Shown: piece after piece, positions 1-8,929 of the stretch
How the letters are laid out: every line of letters begins with the position of its first letter
How positions within the stretch are numbered: the stretch's first letter is position 1
Assembly (NCBI GenBank): GCA_036936605.1
Contig: JAUPFV010000001.1
Span: forward strand, 165,564,643-165,628,642
DNA length: 64,000 nt
Reading direction: 5' to 3'
Origin: Limnanthes douglasii subsp. nivea
Taxonomy: Eukaryota > Streptophyta > Magnoliopsida > Brassicales > Limnanthaceae
The notes under the pieces: model-generated
Seen by the model: the letters and a program-made list of their open reading frames with translations, nothing else
What the model was told of the DNA's origin: nothing
The model's database searches: none
Program-made: the position numbers and the translations under genes

Positions 1-188
1 AGATCTAGAGAGAGAAAATGCTAAAAGAGTAGAGAGAGAAAGTCGTACTATTCATCTTGAGATTCGTGAAGCGTGTGTGGTCCTTTTATAGTACAATTGC
101 GGACCCCACACGCTTTAATTTGGTTTAATTACATCTTTTGGTCCCCGCTTTAAGGTTCCTTCCTATTTTGGCTATATCTTTACAATTA

Positions 189-270
189 ATGCATTTCAGC
201 CATTATACACTTATTTCTATGCATTTCGGCCCTTATACATTTATTTCTATGCATTTTGGCCCTTGTCTTT
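189..270. repeat. 30-bp tandem repeat, about 2.7 copies
   Basis: The unit starts with atgcatttcggcccttatac and repeats at 189, 219 and 249 with a few substitutions. A short open frame runs through it only because 30 is a multiple of three. The resulting peptide repeat is not evidence of a gene. Confidence 0.8.
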
Positions 271-552
271 TATTCTTCCTTATCAAATATGATGGATATA
301 GTTGGCATGGTGGTAGAAATCGTTGGAGTTGCTGGAGAATGAATGAGTTTTGGGATAAAAATAAAGAAAATGGTAAGTATGCTATTTCCTTTATGGAGGA
401 AATAACAAAGTGGAGTTTCTTTTTATTTTTGGGGGAAATAAAAAAAATTGATGGAGAAAATAGCTTCACCCTTACTGATAAAATTCCTAATTTCTTTAAG
501 AGATTGTATACCTTAAATACCTTTATCTGTAAAATAGAGTAACAAACTTCTC

Positions 553-1260
553 TTTCTTTTCTTTTTTAATTTTTAAAAGTCCATATCTTTTAAACTGTAA
601 CTTGGAAAAAGAATCCAAAAATATCATTGGTTGTACCACTCATGATATGTTTTGATTTTTTTAATTCTTAGTATATATGGTTTCGCATCTAGTGGGCTTT
701 GGTTTTGCATCTAGCATCTATCCTAGTGACCTTGAATTCACATCTAGCAATACACAATTTAAACAGGTTTCGCATGTAGCAGTACACAATTTAAATAGGT
801 TTGGCATGTAGCAGTACACAATTCAAATAGGTTTCGCATCTAGAAAAACAAAGAGGTTTCTCATCTAGCATCTATCCTAGTGGCCTTAAATTCGCATCTA
901 GTAGTACACAATTTAAACAGGTTTCGCATGTAGCAGTACACAATTGAAACAGGTTTTGCATCTAACAAAAAAATGAGGTTTCTCATCTAGCAAAACAAAG
1001 AAGGTTTCACATCCGAAAATACCGTTGGTTTTGTTTTTTAAGACAAACAAACCAGTACCACTCATGATATGTTCTGAATTTTTTTAATAAAATATTTTTT
1101 TTGGAGAACAAATAATGTTTCGCATCTATCAAAAATCGTGTTTTGCATCTACCATTCCAGAAAACATACACGTTTCGCATCTGTCATTACAGAAGGCATA
1201 CACGTTTCGCAACTATCACTACGTACAGAAAAAGAATGTCTCACATCTCCTACTGACAAA
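553..1260. repeat. Minisatellite-cored repeat element (copy A)
   Basis: The core, about 676-1215, is an irregular array built on tttcgcatctagca. It includes a 32-bp unit, acacaatttaaacaggtttc plus gcatgtagcagt, seen about three times from 743. The edges carry sequence shared with the element at 50540-51210: an arm with ttttaagacaaacaaa, and a block around 565-640 that resembles the reverse complement of that element's right arm. A direct copy of accactcatgatatgtt sits at both ends of the core. No coding content is seen. Confidence 0.55.
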
Positions 1261-1822
1261 TCCAGAATTGTTTTACGCGCATAGAAATTTCACAAACACA
1301 TATTACAAACTAAAAAAACTATCTGGAATGCGACAAATAAACTACATTAGCAAATTTGAACTCAAAAACTAACTGGAAATTCGACTTTCAAACCAACATA
1401 AAGAATGAAAACAGATCTCACCCAAAACAGATGTTTCAAACTCAAAATTTGACTTTCCAAACACACACAAATTGAGTATCTTCGCATATATAAAAAATTA
1501 TACTTCAAAATCAAATAAAACGTAATCAAAATCATACAAAAACAAAAACAAAACAAGAATTGATCATCAGATATGGTAGGGCACTGTTCACTCACGTAGC
1601 AGAAAAAATTGGGAAAAAGTGATAGGGTGTTAAACGTTTTTATATAAGTGAGTAGGAATATAAAGGGTATAAGTGAGTCTTAAATTGTAAATGTTTAACT
1701 AAACCGAGTCTTTCTCAAATAAACTAAAAAATATGGGTCTTAAATGGATAATAGTTAGACTTTGGATCCTAAAAGGTACTTAACCCTTATTTAATAGTAG
1801 TATATATAATATACCCTTCACG

Positions 1823-2699
1823 CCTGGACCGTTACCCCACGACCCCGTTCTTGCTATTCCGATCCCTGCCGAGTCTTTTACCTTACCCGAACCGCTTGAC
1901 GCTCGGACCCCCGAGGCCATTGTCATTCCTTCAAGTAGTAGCTCTCCACACTCCCTATCTGCCCAACTTAACCGCCCGACGCCTTCGTCAGTTAATTCTT
2001 ACACGGCTCCGACCCCTTTTCCACCCCGACGTTGAGGCAAAGCTAAATTTCTTTCTATGGGAGAATCCAACACTTCAACTTCTCCCGCGGGAGGTAACTC
2101 CCCTGATATGGTCCAGCTTACTCCCGATATACGAGGATACCGGACCAGTACTAACACTGCTCGTACCTTTTTAGGTCTCAACCAACGGCCACTAGCACCT
2201 GACGAACTGGACCCCGAGCGCGCTCGCCAACAACAACAAGGGTCTCAACTGGCCCAAACCGGAAGCAGTTCTGGTCCTGCGGACCTTTTTGTCCGACGGT
2301 CCGATCCGTCCGCGACCATCCCCCTTAGATCTAACGCAATCCCGGCAGTAAATACAGAGGAGCCGGAGGCGGACCCTTTACCTATAGAGGACGGTATTGC
2401 TGCTGCTGGCAATACTGTTGCTCCTCCTAAAGAGCCGCTTCCCGAGGAGATTGAGGCGGTCATAACCAACTCCTACCATCGCCGGTTGCCCAGGGATCAT
2501 GTCATTTCCCTTTTTGAGAGCAAGTATCTTTACTTCCCGACTGATGAGCAAGTGGAGCTCCTGATCCGGTGGGGTATTCCGGAGTGCATCACTGTCCGGT
2601 TTCCTGTTCCTGGGGAGACTCCCGTGCATGTTCGGTCATGGGAGATTGTAATCTTCACCGAGCTTTTCAATTGGGGCCTCAGGTTTCCTCTGGAACCTA
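1823..2699 (+). pseudogene. Gypsy-associated extra ORF fragment (Transposase_28-like)
   Basis: An open frame without an upstream ATG runs from about 1823. It is interrupted by one TGA at 2033-2035 (a CGA to TGA change would explain it) and continues in the same frame from ATG 2057. The N-terminal part is rich in Pro, Ser and Gln. The C-terminal part carries the diagnostic pair RWGIP (about residues 171-175 from ATG 2057) and FNWGLRFPLEP (about 206-216). The same pair recurs in the plus-strand ORFs of the two gypsy elements in this window. This matches the family known as putative gypsy-type transposon (Pfam Transposase_28), whose function is unknown. The region is visibly richer in G+C than its flanks. 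The open frame runs on to 2782, but the part after about 2700 is antisense PIEZO exon, so the fragment is truncated and its apparent C-terminus is chimeric. No LTR or target duplication was found. Confidence 0.7.
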
Positions 2700-2813
2700 T
2701 TGCAACATTTGGTTATTTTGGTTATTTGGTTATTTCTGACCCTGTTGGTGCTGGGAGCGATTCAAATCTGCATCGCATTTGACAATGTACAGACTCGCAT
2801 TCATATCCTCGAG
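2700..2813 (-). pseudogene. PIEZO: PIEZO exon following the TMYDWLK exon
   Basis: Reading leftwards from a splice acceptor (ttttcttcag) the exon encodes LEDMNASLYIVKCDADLNR, typical of PIEZO directly after TMYDWLK. It then degenerates through a stop and an ataacca repeat to TKCCN. The match stops at about 2700, where sequence of the extra-ORF fragment begins. The intron upstream (2814-3183, 370 bp) has GTGAGT and CAG ends. This is the last PIEZO sequence seen. Confidence 0.8.
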
Positions 2814-3183
2814 CTGAAGAAAAAATGCAAGTCAACTTCTAGGAACATATTATATATATATGCTCTTGTTTCAGCCATTATTTAAAAGACATCCAAGAAG
2901 ATAATAAAAAAATCAGCTTCTATATAACATTTTAAGAAATAACTACATGGTAAAAACTTAGCATAAATGAATTACTGGCTTTATTTCTTACCAACTCACG
3001 GCATGCAATAAAGGTAAATTTTAGTTATACTGTTCTACTTTTTTGGGGCATAATATTTATGGAGGCATTTCCGAGTAAACAAATTTCTTCATATTTTATC
3101 CTCTGCTGTTTGTAAAGAAAAAGGATCTCAGCAGAAGCATCAATTATTACATTCGCATATATTTTTAATAAAGTTGCACTCAC

Positions 3184-3778
3184 CTTGAGCCAGTCATACA
3201 TAGTCAACGATGTGGTTGTGCAAGACCAGTCAATAACACATCTCAGCTCATAAAGAAATGGTAGAACACGATAGAGTCTGTAGCCTAAGTAATTGATACG
3301 GGAAACTATAGTGGTCAAGAACTGCCGATACAAGGTGCTTTTATGAGGAATCCCATATCGTATTTGTACGGTTTGGAGTGCTAACGAAATTCCTTTGGCT
3401 CGAAATATAGCACGCAATGGTAACCCAGTCAATAACACATCTCAGCTCATAAAGAAATGGTAGAACACGATAGAGTCTGTAGCCTAAGTAATTGATACGG
3501 GAAACTATACTGGTCAAGAACTGCCGATACAAGGTGTTTTTATGAGGAATCCCATATCGTATTTGTACGGCTTGGAGTGCTAACGAAATTCCTTTGGCTC
3601 GAAATATAGCACACAATGGTAACCCAGCAGCATGTTGTTGAGAGGGCTGTATAGGCCAGGCATATTGTATAACCGCGTATACGAAGAGCACGAGATTGAA
3701 CATGTAGAAAATCACTTCACCCGTGGAAAATGAGCAGAGGTAAATGATGCGATCAAGGACAATTAAGAAGAAGATATT
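3184..3778 (-). pseudogene. PIEZO: PIEZO exon with internal 199-bp tandem duplication
   Basis: The acceptor (gtgtgtgcag, ending just right of 3778) and the donor (CAAG then GTGAGTG, exon edge 3184) are both clear. The exon starts with IFFLIVLDRIIYLCS, runs through QPSQQHAAGLPL and QIRYGIPHK to SRINYLGYRLYR, and ends at TTSLTMYDWLK. A 199-bp segment is repeated head to tail within it. Because 199 is not a multiple of three, the reading frame breaks at the junction, which is visible as the switch after CVIDW to an unrelated sequence. Copy two alone continues correctly to the splice donor. Confidence 0.9.
3226..3623. repeat. 199-bp tandem duplication in a PIEZO exon
   Basis: The units at 3226-3424 and 3425-3623 start with ccagtcaataacacatctca and differ at about four positions. 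The low divergence indicates a duplication recent relative to the decay of the rest of the gene. It lies wholly inside coding sequence. Confidence 0.95.
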
Positions 3779-3939
3779 CTGCACACACAAAATTATCTAA
3801 TCTGGTCAAGATTTGTTTTTGTATGGCAAAGTGAAAATGGAGGCATATTTACCAACTACCCCACAAAACCTTATCTAAATATCAGATTTAAAGAATTAAA
3901 ACAAAAACAAAAATGAATGACATAAAGGACCAGACTTAC

Positions 3940-4296
3940 CACCAAGATAATTACAAACTCAGGAAATTGGTATCCAAGTTGATAAACATCAAGAAATTCA
4001 CTCTTATTTTTTATGACTCATTGATGAAAAATGGAAACCATAAAGAATGTGTTCAAATCAGCTCCAAATGTGTAGGCATAAAGATCGATTTCTCTCTTCC
4101 CTCCACCAATAACAGAGAGAATTGCATATGGGAATCTCGTTTCTCCAATATATCCAGCACTATGTGCTCTATGGAGTTCCTTAGCAACGTCAGCAGCGTG
4201 AGTGAGTGACTTGTACCATTCTACTGAAGAACACCCTGTAAAAGGGAGGCACACACAACCTCAAGAACAACCAACGCCACGTTTGGGTCTTCTTAG
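3940..4296 (-). pseudogene. PIEZO: PIEZO exon, part downstream of Copia-1
   Basis: This continues the exon interrupted by Copia-1. Just left of the insertion the frame gives EDPNVALVVLEVVCAS. A one-base deletion near 4240 follows, then FTGCSSVEWYKSL, VIGGGKREIDLYAY and FGADL. An in-frame TGA lies within HQ-stop-VIKNKSEFLD, and the exon ends at a GTAAGT donor (edge 3940). The residues match the conserved PIEZO region before the IVLDR transmembrane segment. Confidence 0.88.
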
Positions 4297-4516
4297 TTTT
4301 GACTCAAAACAGATTAATTTTTTTTATAAATTGAATTAATATTTACAAATAAATATAGAAATTGGGAACTAAATGTGCTACAAACCAGCACACGACCAGA
4401 AGTAGTTATCTAAGTTTCCTAAACTAACTCCACTAACTACTTGACTTACTTACTGAATCAAATAAAACAAATACTTCCTAAATGCCACGTCTTAGAAGTT
4501 TGAGATTAACTACAAC
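4297..4516 (-). repeat. Copia-1 3' LTR
   Basis: It pairs with 8720-8929 over about 210 bp. Its right edge ends in ...actacaaca, which reads TGTTGTAG on the minus strand, directly preceded there by the polypurine tract. It carries an 11-bp stretch (aaccagcacac region near 4383) absent from the other LTR. Confidence 0.9.
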
Positions 4517-4539
4517 ACTCTCCCTCCTAATCTCAAACT

Positions 4540-6022
4540 CGTTTACTCAAGTTTTTGACTCCCAATAGTTTCCTCATGTTTTCAAACTTGACAGTCGTTA
4601 TCCCTTTGGTCAAAATATATGCTCTTTGATCGTTACTGCAAACATGTTTCAAGAAAACTTCTCATTGCTCTACGCATTCCCTGATAAAGTGAAACCTTAT
4701 GTCGATATGCTTGCTTCTACCATGGAATATAGGATTCTTAGCCATGTCGATTGCAGATCGATTATCTATGCATAAAATCACTGGGGCAACAACTTTATGT
4801 GTTATCTGACTAAGAATATTTCTAAGCCAAATACCTGGCAAGCCACTACGGTAACAGTCATAAATTCAGCCTCACACGATGATAGAGCAACACATTTCTA
4901 CTTTTGTGAGACCCAAGTGATAATACTCTCATTCAAGTAATAAACCATGCCTTTTATGCTCTTTCTATCTTCAATTTGTCCACCCAAGTCACTGTCTAAA
5001 AACCCAGTTAACACATTGTTGCCACTACTCTTTGTATACACCGACCCGTGTTGTATAGTTCCCTTAACGTACCTGAGTATTCTTTTCACTGCATCCTGGT
5101 GCCTTTTTGTGGGTTTTTCCATATATCGGCTCACTATACCCACTGAGTATGTGATATCTGGTCGCGTATGAACCAAGTATCGTAGACCCCCTACCATACT
5201 CTTGTAGTCTGTAGCATTGACCAACTTTCATGTCTCGTCTCTATCAAGCTGTTCCTTTGGATCGATTGGATACTTCGTTGGATTACAATCTGACATGCCT
5301 GTATTTTCCAGAATATTTTGTGCGTAACCTGCTCGTTTTAATTCGATATATCATTCTCCTTGTTCAACTTCTATTCCCAAGTAGAAGCTAAGATTTCCTA
5401 TGTCGCTCATCTCAAACTGAAGCTTCATCTGGTTCTTAAAATCCTTGATTGCTAAGACACTCGTGCCTGTTACTAGAATGTCATATACGTATACTGCAAT
5501 AACCAAGCTGTTTTCTCCCTCCTTCCTTGTGTATACAGCATGCTCGTACGGACAACGAGTAAATCCAAGCTTTATAAGACATGAATTCAGTTTGGCGTAC
5601 CAAGCACGAGGCGCATGGCGAAGTCCATACAAAGCTTTAGACAATTTGTACACTAGGTGCTCTTGTCCCTTTCTTTCAAATCCCTCCGGTTGGGCAACGT
5701 ATACATCTTCCACTATATCTCCATTCAAGAAGGCTGTCTTTACGTCGAGATGGTGTACTTCCCATTGATTTTTAGCTGCCAAAGATAATAGCAACCTCAC
5801 TGTCTCCAACCGAATAATTGGTGCGTATACTTCATCAAAATCAATGCCATGTTCTTGTACATAACCCTTTGCTACGAGGCGTGCCTTGTATTTTACCACC
5901 TTCCCGTTGGCATCCCTTTTTAATTTATAGATCCATTTCAGACCTATGATCTTCTGTCCAGGTTGTAGACTCGTCAATTTCCATGTATCATTTGCCTTAA
6001 TAGAATCCATATCCTGCCTCAT
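4540..6022 (-). pseudogene. Copia-1 reverse transcriptase and RNase H
   Basis: From 6022 leftwards the frame encodes the RT_copia domain: [38 protein letters not shown] (first catalytic Asp present), YGLRHAPRAWY, then a catalytic motif reading YVYD instead of YVDD. After a stop at about 5351 the connection region follows, then from 5224 VGGLRYLVHTRPDITYSVG and TGFLDSDLGGQ of RNase H. The RNase H end toward 4540 is heavily broken by stops. A TAG separates it from the integrase frame (DVN-stop-RQAM). The altered YVYD motif alone would probably abolish polymerisation. Confidence 0.88.
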
Positions 6023-6031
6023 TGCTTGCCG

Positions 6032-7558
6032 CTAGTTGACATCTTTTGCTGCCTCTGTATAGTTGACAAGTTCGTCTACCCCCATGAGCCATAATGTTTC
6101 TTCATCAAAAATTTCACTCAAAGGTCTGAATCTTTTTGGCTCTGTGCTATCATCGTAATTATCTCGATTGATTCTAGAAACAGACGACTGAAAATATGGT
6201 GTCGATACCTGAGTGTTACTGTAGTTGTCATATCCAACAGAGGACTGAGAAGACTCAAAAGCCCGAGACTGTGGTGTTGACGTCTGGGTGTTATTGCCAC
6301 TATAGTTGTCATCACCATACTCCACGATTTCGGTGTCATCTTGACCTGTTTCATCAACCTCAGGCATAATTGCCACAATAAAACTCTCTTGTGTCTCCTC
6401 CCTATCTGCAATCACACTCCACAGCCATTGCTTTGTTTCTTCGAAAATGACATCACGACTTATATGTATACGATCTTCCTTGGGATTATATAAATGGTAT
6501 CCTTTAGTTACAGGCTCTCTCACCAGATTAACTAACGTTTTATTGCGATCATGCAGCTTTGTGTTGTGCACACTTGGAGTTTTCATGTGCGATAAGCACC
6601 CAAAGACCCGTACATGACTTATCTGCGGTTTCCATGTTGTCCATGCTTCATACGGCGTCTTACATGTCAATGCTCGCATGGGTAGTCTATTGAAGATGTA
6701 TGTCGAGTTTCTGACTGCTTCAGCCCACATCTTTGATGGCAATTGCATTTCCTTGAGACTGCTTCTAGTCATCTCCACAATGGTTCGGTTTCGACGCTCT
6801 ACCACTCCGTTTTGTTGCGGAGTGTAGAGTGTCGTGAGGTGTCGCTCAATTCCCGCATTCTCACAGTATTCTTTAAAATCATTAGAATAGAATTCACCTC
6901 CTCTGTCAGTTCTCAGCACCTTGATTCTTTTCTCTGGCCTGTTCTCAACCAATACACGAAACTTCTTGAATGCTTCGAATGCCTCATCCTCGGTTGTTAG
7001 AAAGTACACCCACATAAACCTGCTAAATTCATCAACTAACAAAAATAAATATCTGTATCCAGAGGAAGTAGTTGGAGATATCGGGCCGCACAGATCACCA
7101 TGTATAAGTTCTAGTACTTTCTTTGCACTAAACTTGGATTTGGCTGGAAATACCTTCCTGGTTTGCTTTCCCATTTAGCACCCATCACACACAACATTTG
7201 GTTTTATTATCCTGGGCATTCCTTCTACCATCTGGTGCTTAGACATGAGAGCCATGGATTGATAATTGACGTGCCCAAGACGGGCATGCCACAATCTCGA
7301 AATGTCATCCGCTTTAGTCATCAGGAATTCCTATTTGTTAGTCTCAATAATAGTTTTGTAAAATTGATTGGCAGATCGCTTTACCTTCATCAACAATCTG
7401 TCTTTGTTGTCATAGATCCTCAGAAATTCTCCCTTGAGTTCCACATTATTGCCTTCTTCATAAATCTGTCCCAATAATATGATGTTATTACGTAGACTAG
7501 GTATATAATACACCTCTCGTAGCATCTTTTCTTCTCCATTTTTGCACAGTAATATCAC
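6032..7558 (-). pseudogene. Copia-1 integrase with pre-integrase region
   Basis: The segment at 7331-7558 carries the protease-integrase linker (REVYYIPSLRNNIILLGQ). The HHCC zinc finger follows in the next frame section (LWHARLGH, CDGC), with a stop just before GKQTRKV. The core from 7174 has the D,D,35-E signature: IHGDLCGP, LRTDRGGEF and QQNGVVERRNRT. Downstream lie the conserved KTPYEAW and VFGC motifs and a Ser/Thr/Asn-rich C-terminus (SSVSR, TSTPQ). All three catalytic residues are present, but several stops separate the pieces. Confidence 0.88.
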
Positions 7559-7570
7559 AGTGCCCTTTCC

Positions 7571-8698
7571 TTATATTTTGACTTTTGAAGCATCTCCAAA
7601 ACGCACCACACCAGATATACTCTCATCCAGTTCTGCAAACTTTCCTTTAAAACCTGTCATATGACTGCTTGCACCATTGTCCAGGTACCAGACATTCGAT
7701 TCGCCTGCACATTCTCCACGCCTTGGCAATTGAGTAGATAGCAGTTTTTCCTCATTCAGGAGCAGCTCTGACGAGTCTTTATCATGTTTGGCCAAGAGTA
7801 GGGCCATTTCATCATCTTCCATCGCAGCCAAATTTTCCTTCGCTTCTTGTGTTTCCTTGTTTTTCCTTAGTTTCTTGCATTCTGAGGCGAAGTGACCATA
7901 GATATTACAATTGAAGCATTTCATAACACTCTTGTCAAACTTTCCACGACCTCTCTGCCTTGTGGATCTATCACCATTGTTTTGCCTCAGCCATTCTTCA
8001 CGCGTCAATAGAAGCTTTTTGTTGTCTCCTTCTCGTTTAGCCCATTCCTCTTTTGTCAACATGAGTTGAATATCCTTCGTTTCTGTCCTTCCTTTTACTC
8101 GTTCTTCAAGTACCTTGAGTGAACCCACAGCTTCTTCGACAATCATGCTCTCGATGTCTCCAAATTACTCCAGTGTTGAAGTTATCTGTAGGAATCTGGC
8201 AGGGACAGCACGCAGAAGTTTCTTTACGACGTATGATTCTTCCATCGTTTCCCCCAAAGCTTGAATATTTGTAACGAGGCTATTCATTCTCATGTGAAAA
8301 TCTCTAAATTTTTCATTGTCACCCACATTCAGCATTTCGAATTCAGATTTTAGGGTCTGAATCCGTGCCTTCTTTGCTTTGTCTGCACCTTGGCATAATG
8401 TTCTTATCATATCCCAGGCGTCCTTCGCTGTTCTCTTGTTCGCAATTGAGAGCAATACATCTTCGGGAATTGCATGATACACCATTGCTAGCGCTATCTT
8501 ATTTGTCTTCTCCTCGACAGCAACCTTGGGATCTCTTGGCTCTACTACATTCCAGACCCCTTGCGCTTGCATATAAACTTTCATTTTGAGAGCCCAAGCC
8601 GTATAATTACTTTTATCCAGCATTGGGTAGCTCAGGCCGTACAAACCTTCTTTTCCTTTGTTCACCTCCATCGTTAGTGAAACAAATACGTCTGCCAA
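7571..8698 (-). pseudogene. Copia-1 gag and protease
   Basis: The frame starts at ATG 8698 and encodes a gag core of the UBN2 type (YPMLDKSNYTAWALKMKVYM, AKDAWDMI, KFRDFHMRMNSLV). A TAA at about 8162 interrupts it after STLE, and it resumes as FGDIES. The nucleocapsid zinc knuckle CFNCNIYGHFASEC has CX2CX4HX4C spacing. The protease start, WYLDNGASSHMTG, has its active-site Asp. The frame closes at 7571. The length and order are normal for copia gag. Confidence 0.9.
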
Positions 8699-8719
8699 GA
8701 CCTTGGGCTCTCATATCAC

Positions 8720-8929
8720 TTCTTGACTCAAAACCGATTACTTTTTTTTATAAATTGAATTAACATTTACAAATAAATATAGAAATTGGGAACTAAATGT
8801 GCTACGACCAGGAGTAGTTATCTAAGTTTCCTAAACTAACTCCACTAACTATTTGACTTACTTGCTGAATCAAATAAAACAAATACTTCCTAAATGCCAC
8901 GTATTAGAAGTTTGAGATTAACTGCAACA
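8720..8929 (-). repeat. Copia-1 5' LTR
   Basis: It matches 4297-4516. The right edge ctgcaaca gives TG on the minus strand and abuts the target duplication cttgg. The left edge leads into the primer site. Confidence 0.9.

Larger units (their letters stand above)
1..1822. other. Non-genic AT-rich left flank
   Basis: No convincing protein-coding gene is visible on either strand. Open frames here translate tandem repeats or low-complexity AT-rich sequence. The stretch contains a 30-bp tandem repeat and a longer minisatellite-like block, both listed separately. The part from about 1380 to 1822 shows no recognisable feature. Confidence 0.6.
4297..8929 (-). mobile_element. Copia-1, Ty1/copia LTR retrotransposon
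   Basis: This is a complete but inactive copia element in minus orientation with short LTRs at both ends (8 substitutions and one 11-bp gap between them). It is flanked by the 5-bp target duplication cttag (4292-4296) and cttgg (8930-8934), which has one mismatch. Gag, protease, integrase, reverse transcriptase and RNase H occur in copia order. It lies in a PIEZO coding exon: the host sequence reads SMEKSQ on the right and EDPNVAL on the left, in one frame once the element and one duplication copy are removed. The primer site next to the 5' LTR (minus strand, about 8702-8716, TGATATGAGAGCCC) is a degraded tRNA-Met type site. The polypurine tract ggagggagag lies at 4518-4527. Confidence 0.93.

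Noticed and set aside
138..542. Open frame of 134 codons with a repeated ISMHFGPYTF peptide
   Set aside because: The peptide repeat comes from the 30-bp DNA repeat, whose length is a multiple of three. There is no homology, and the tail is low complexity.
676..1215. CRISPR-like array
   Set aside because: The units are variable, irregularly spaced and without unique spacers of constant length. This is a plant nuclear sequence, so a minisatellite explains it.
3050..3115. A second candidate PIEZO exon after CAG (gaggataaaatatgaag)
   Set aside because: It loosely resembles the LED... exon, but the real, better match with a good acceptor is at 2700-2813. This piece is intron sequence.
7163..7477. 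Plus-strand open frames of about 100 codons across Copia-1
   Set aside because: They are antisense shadows of pol. The minus strand shows the integrase and linker motifs.
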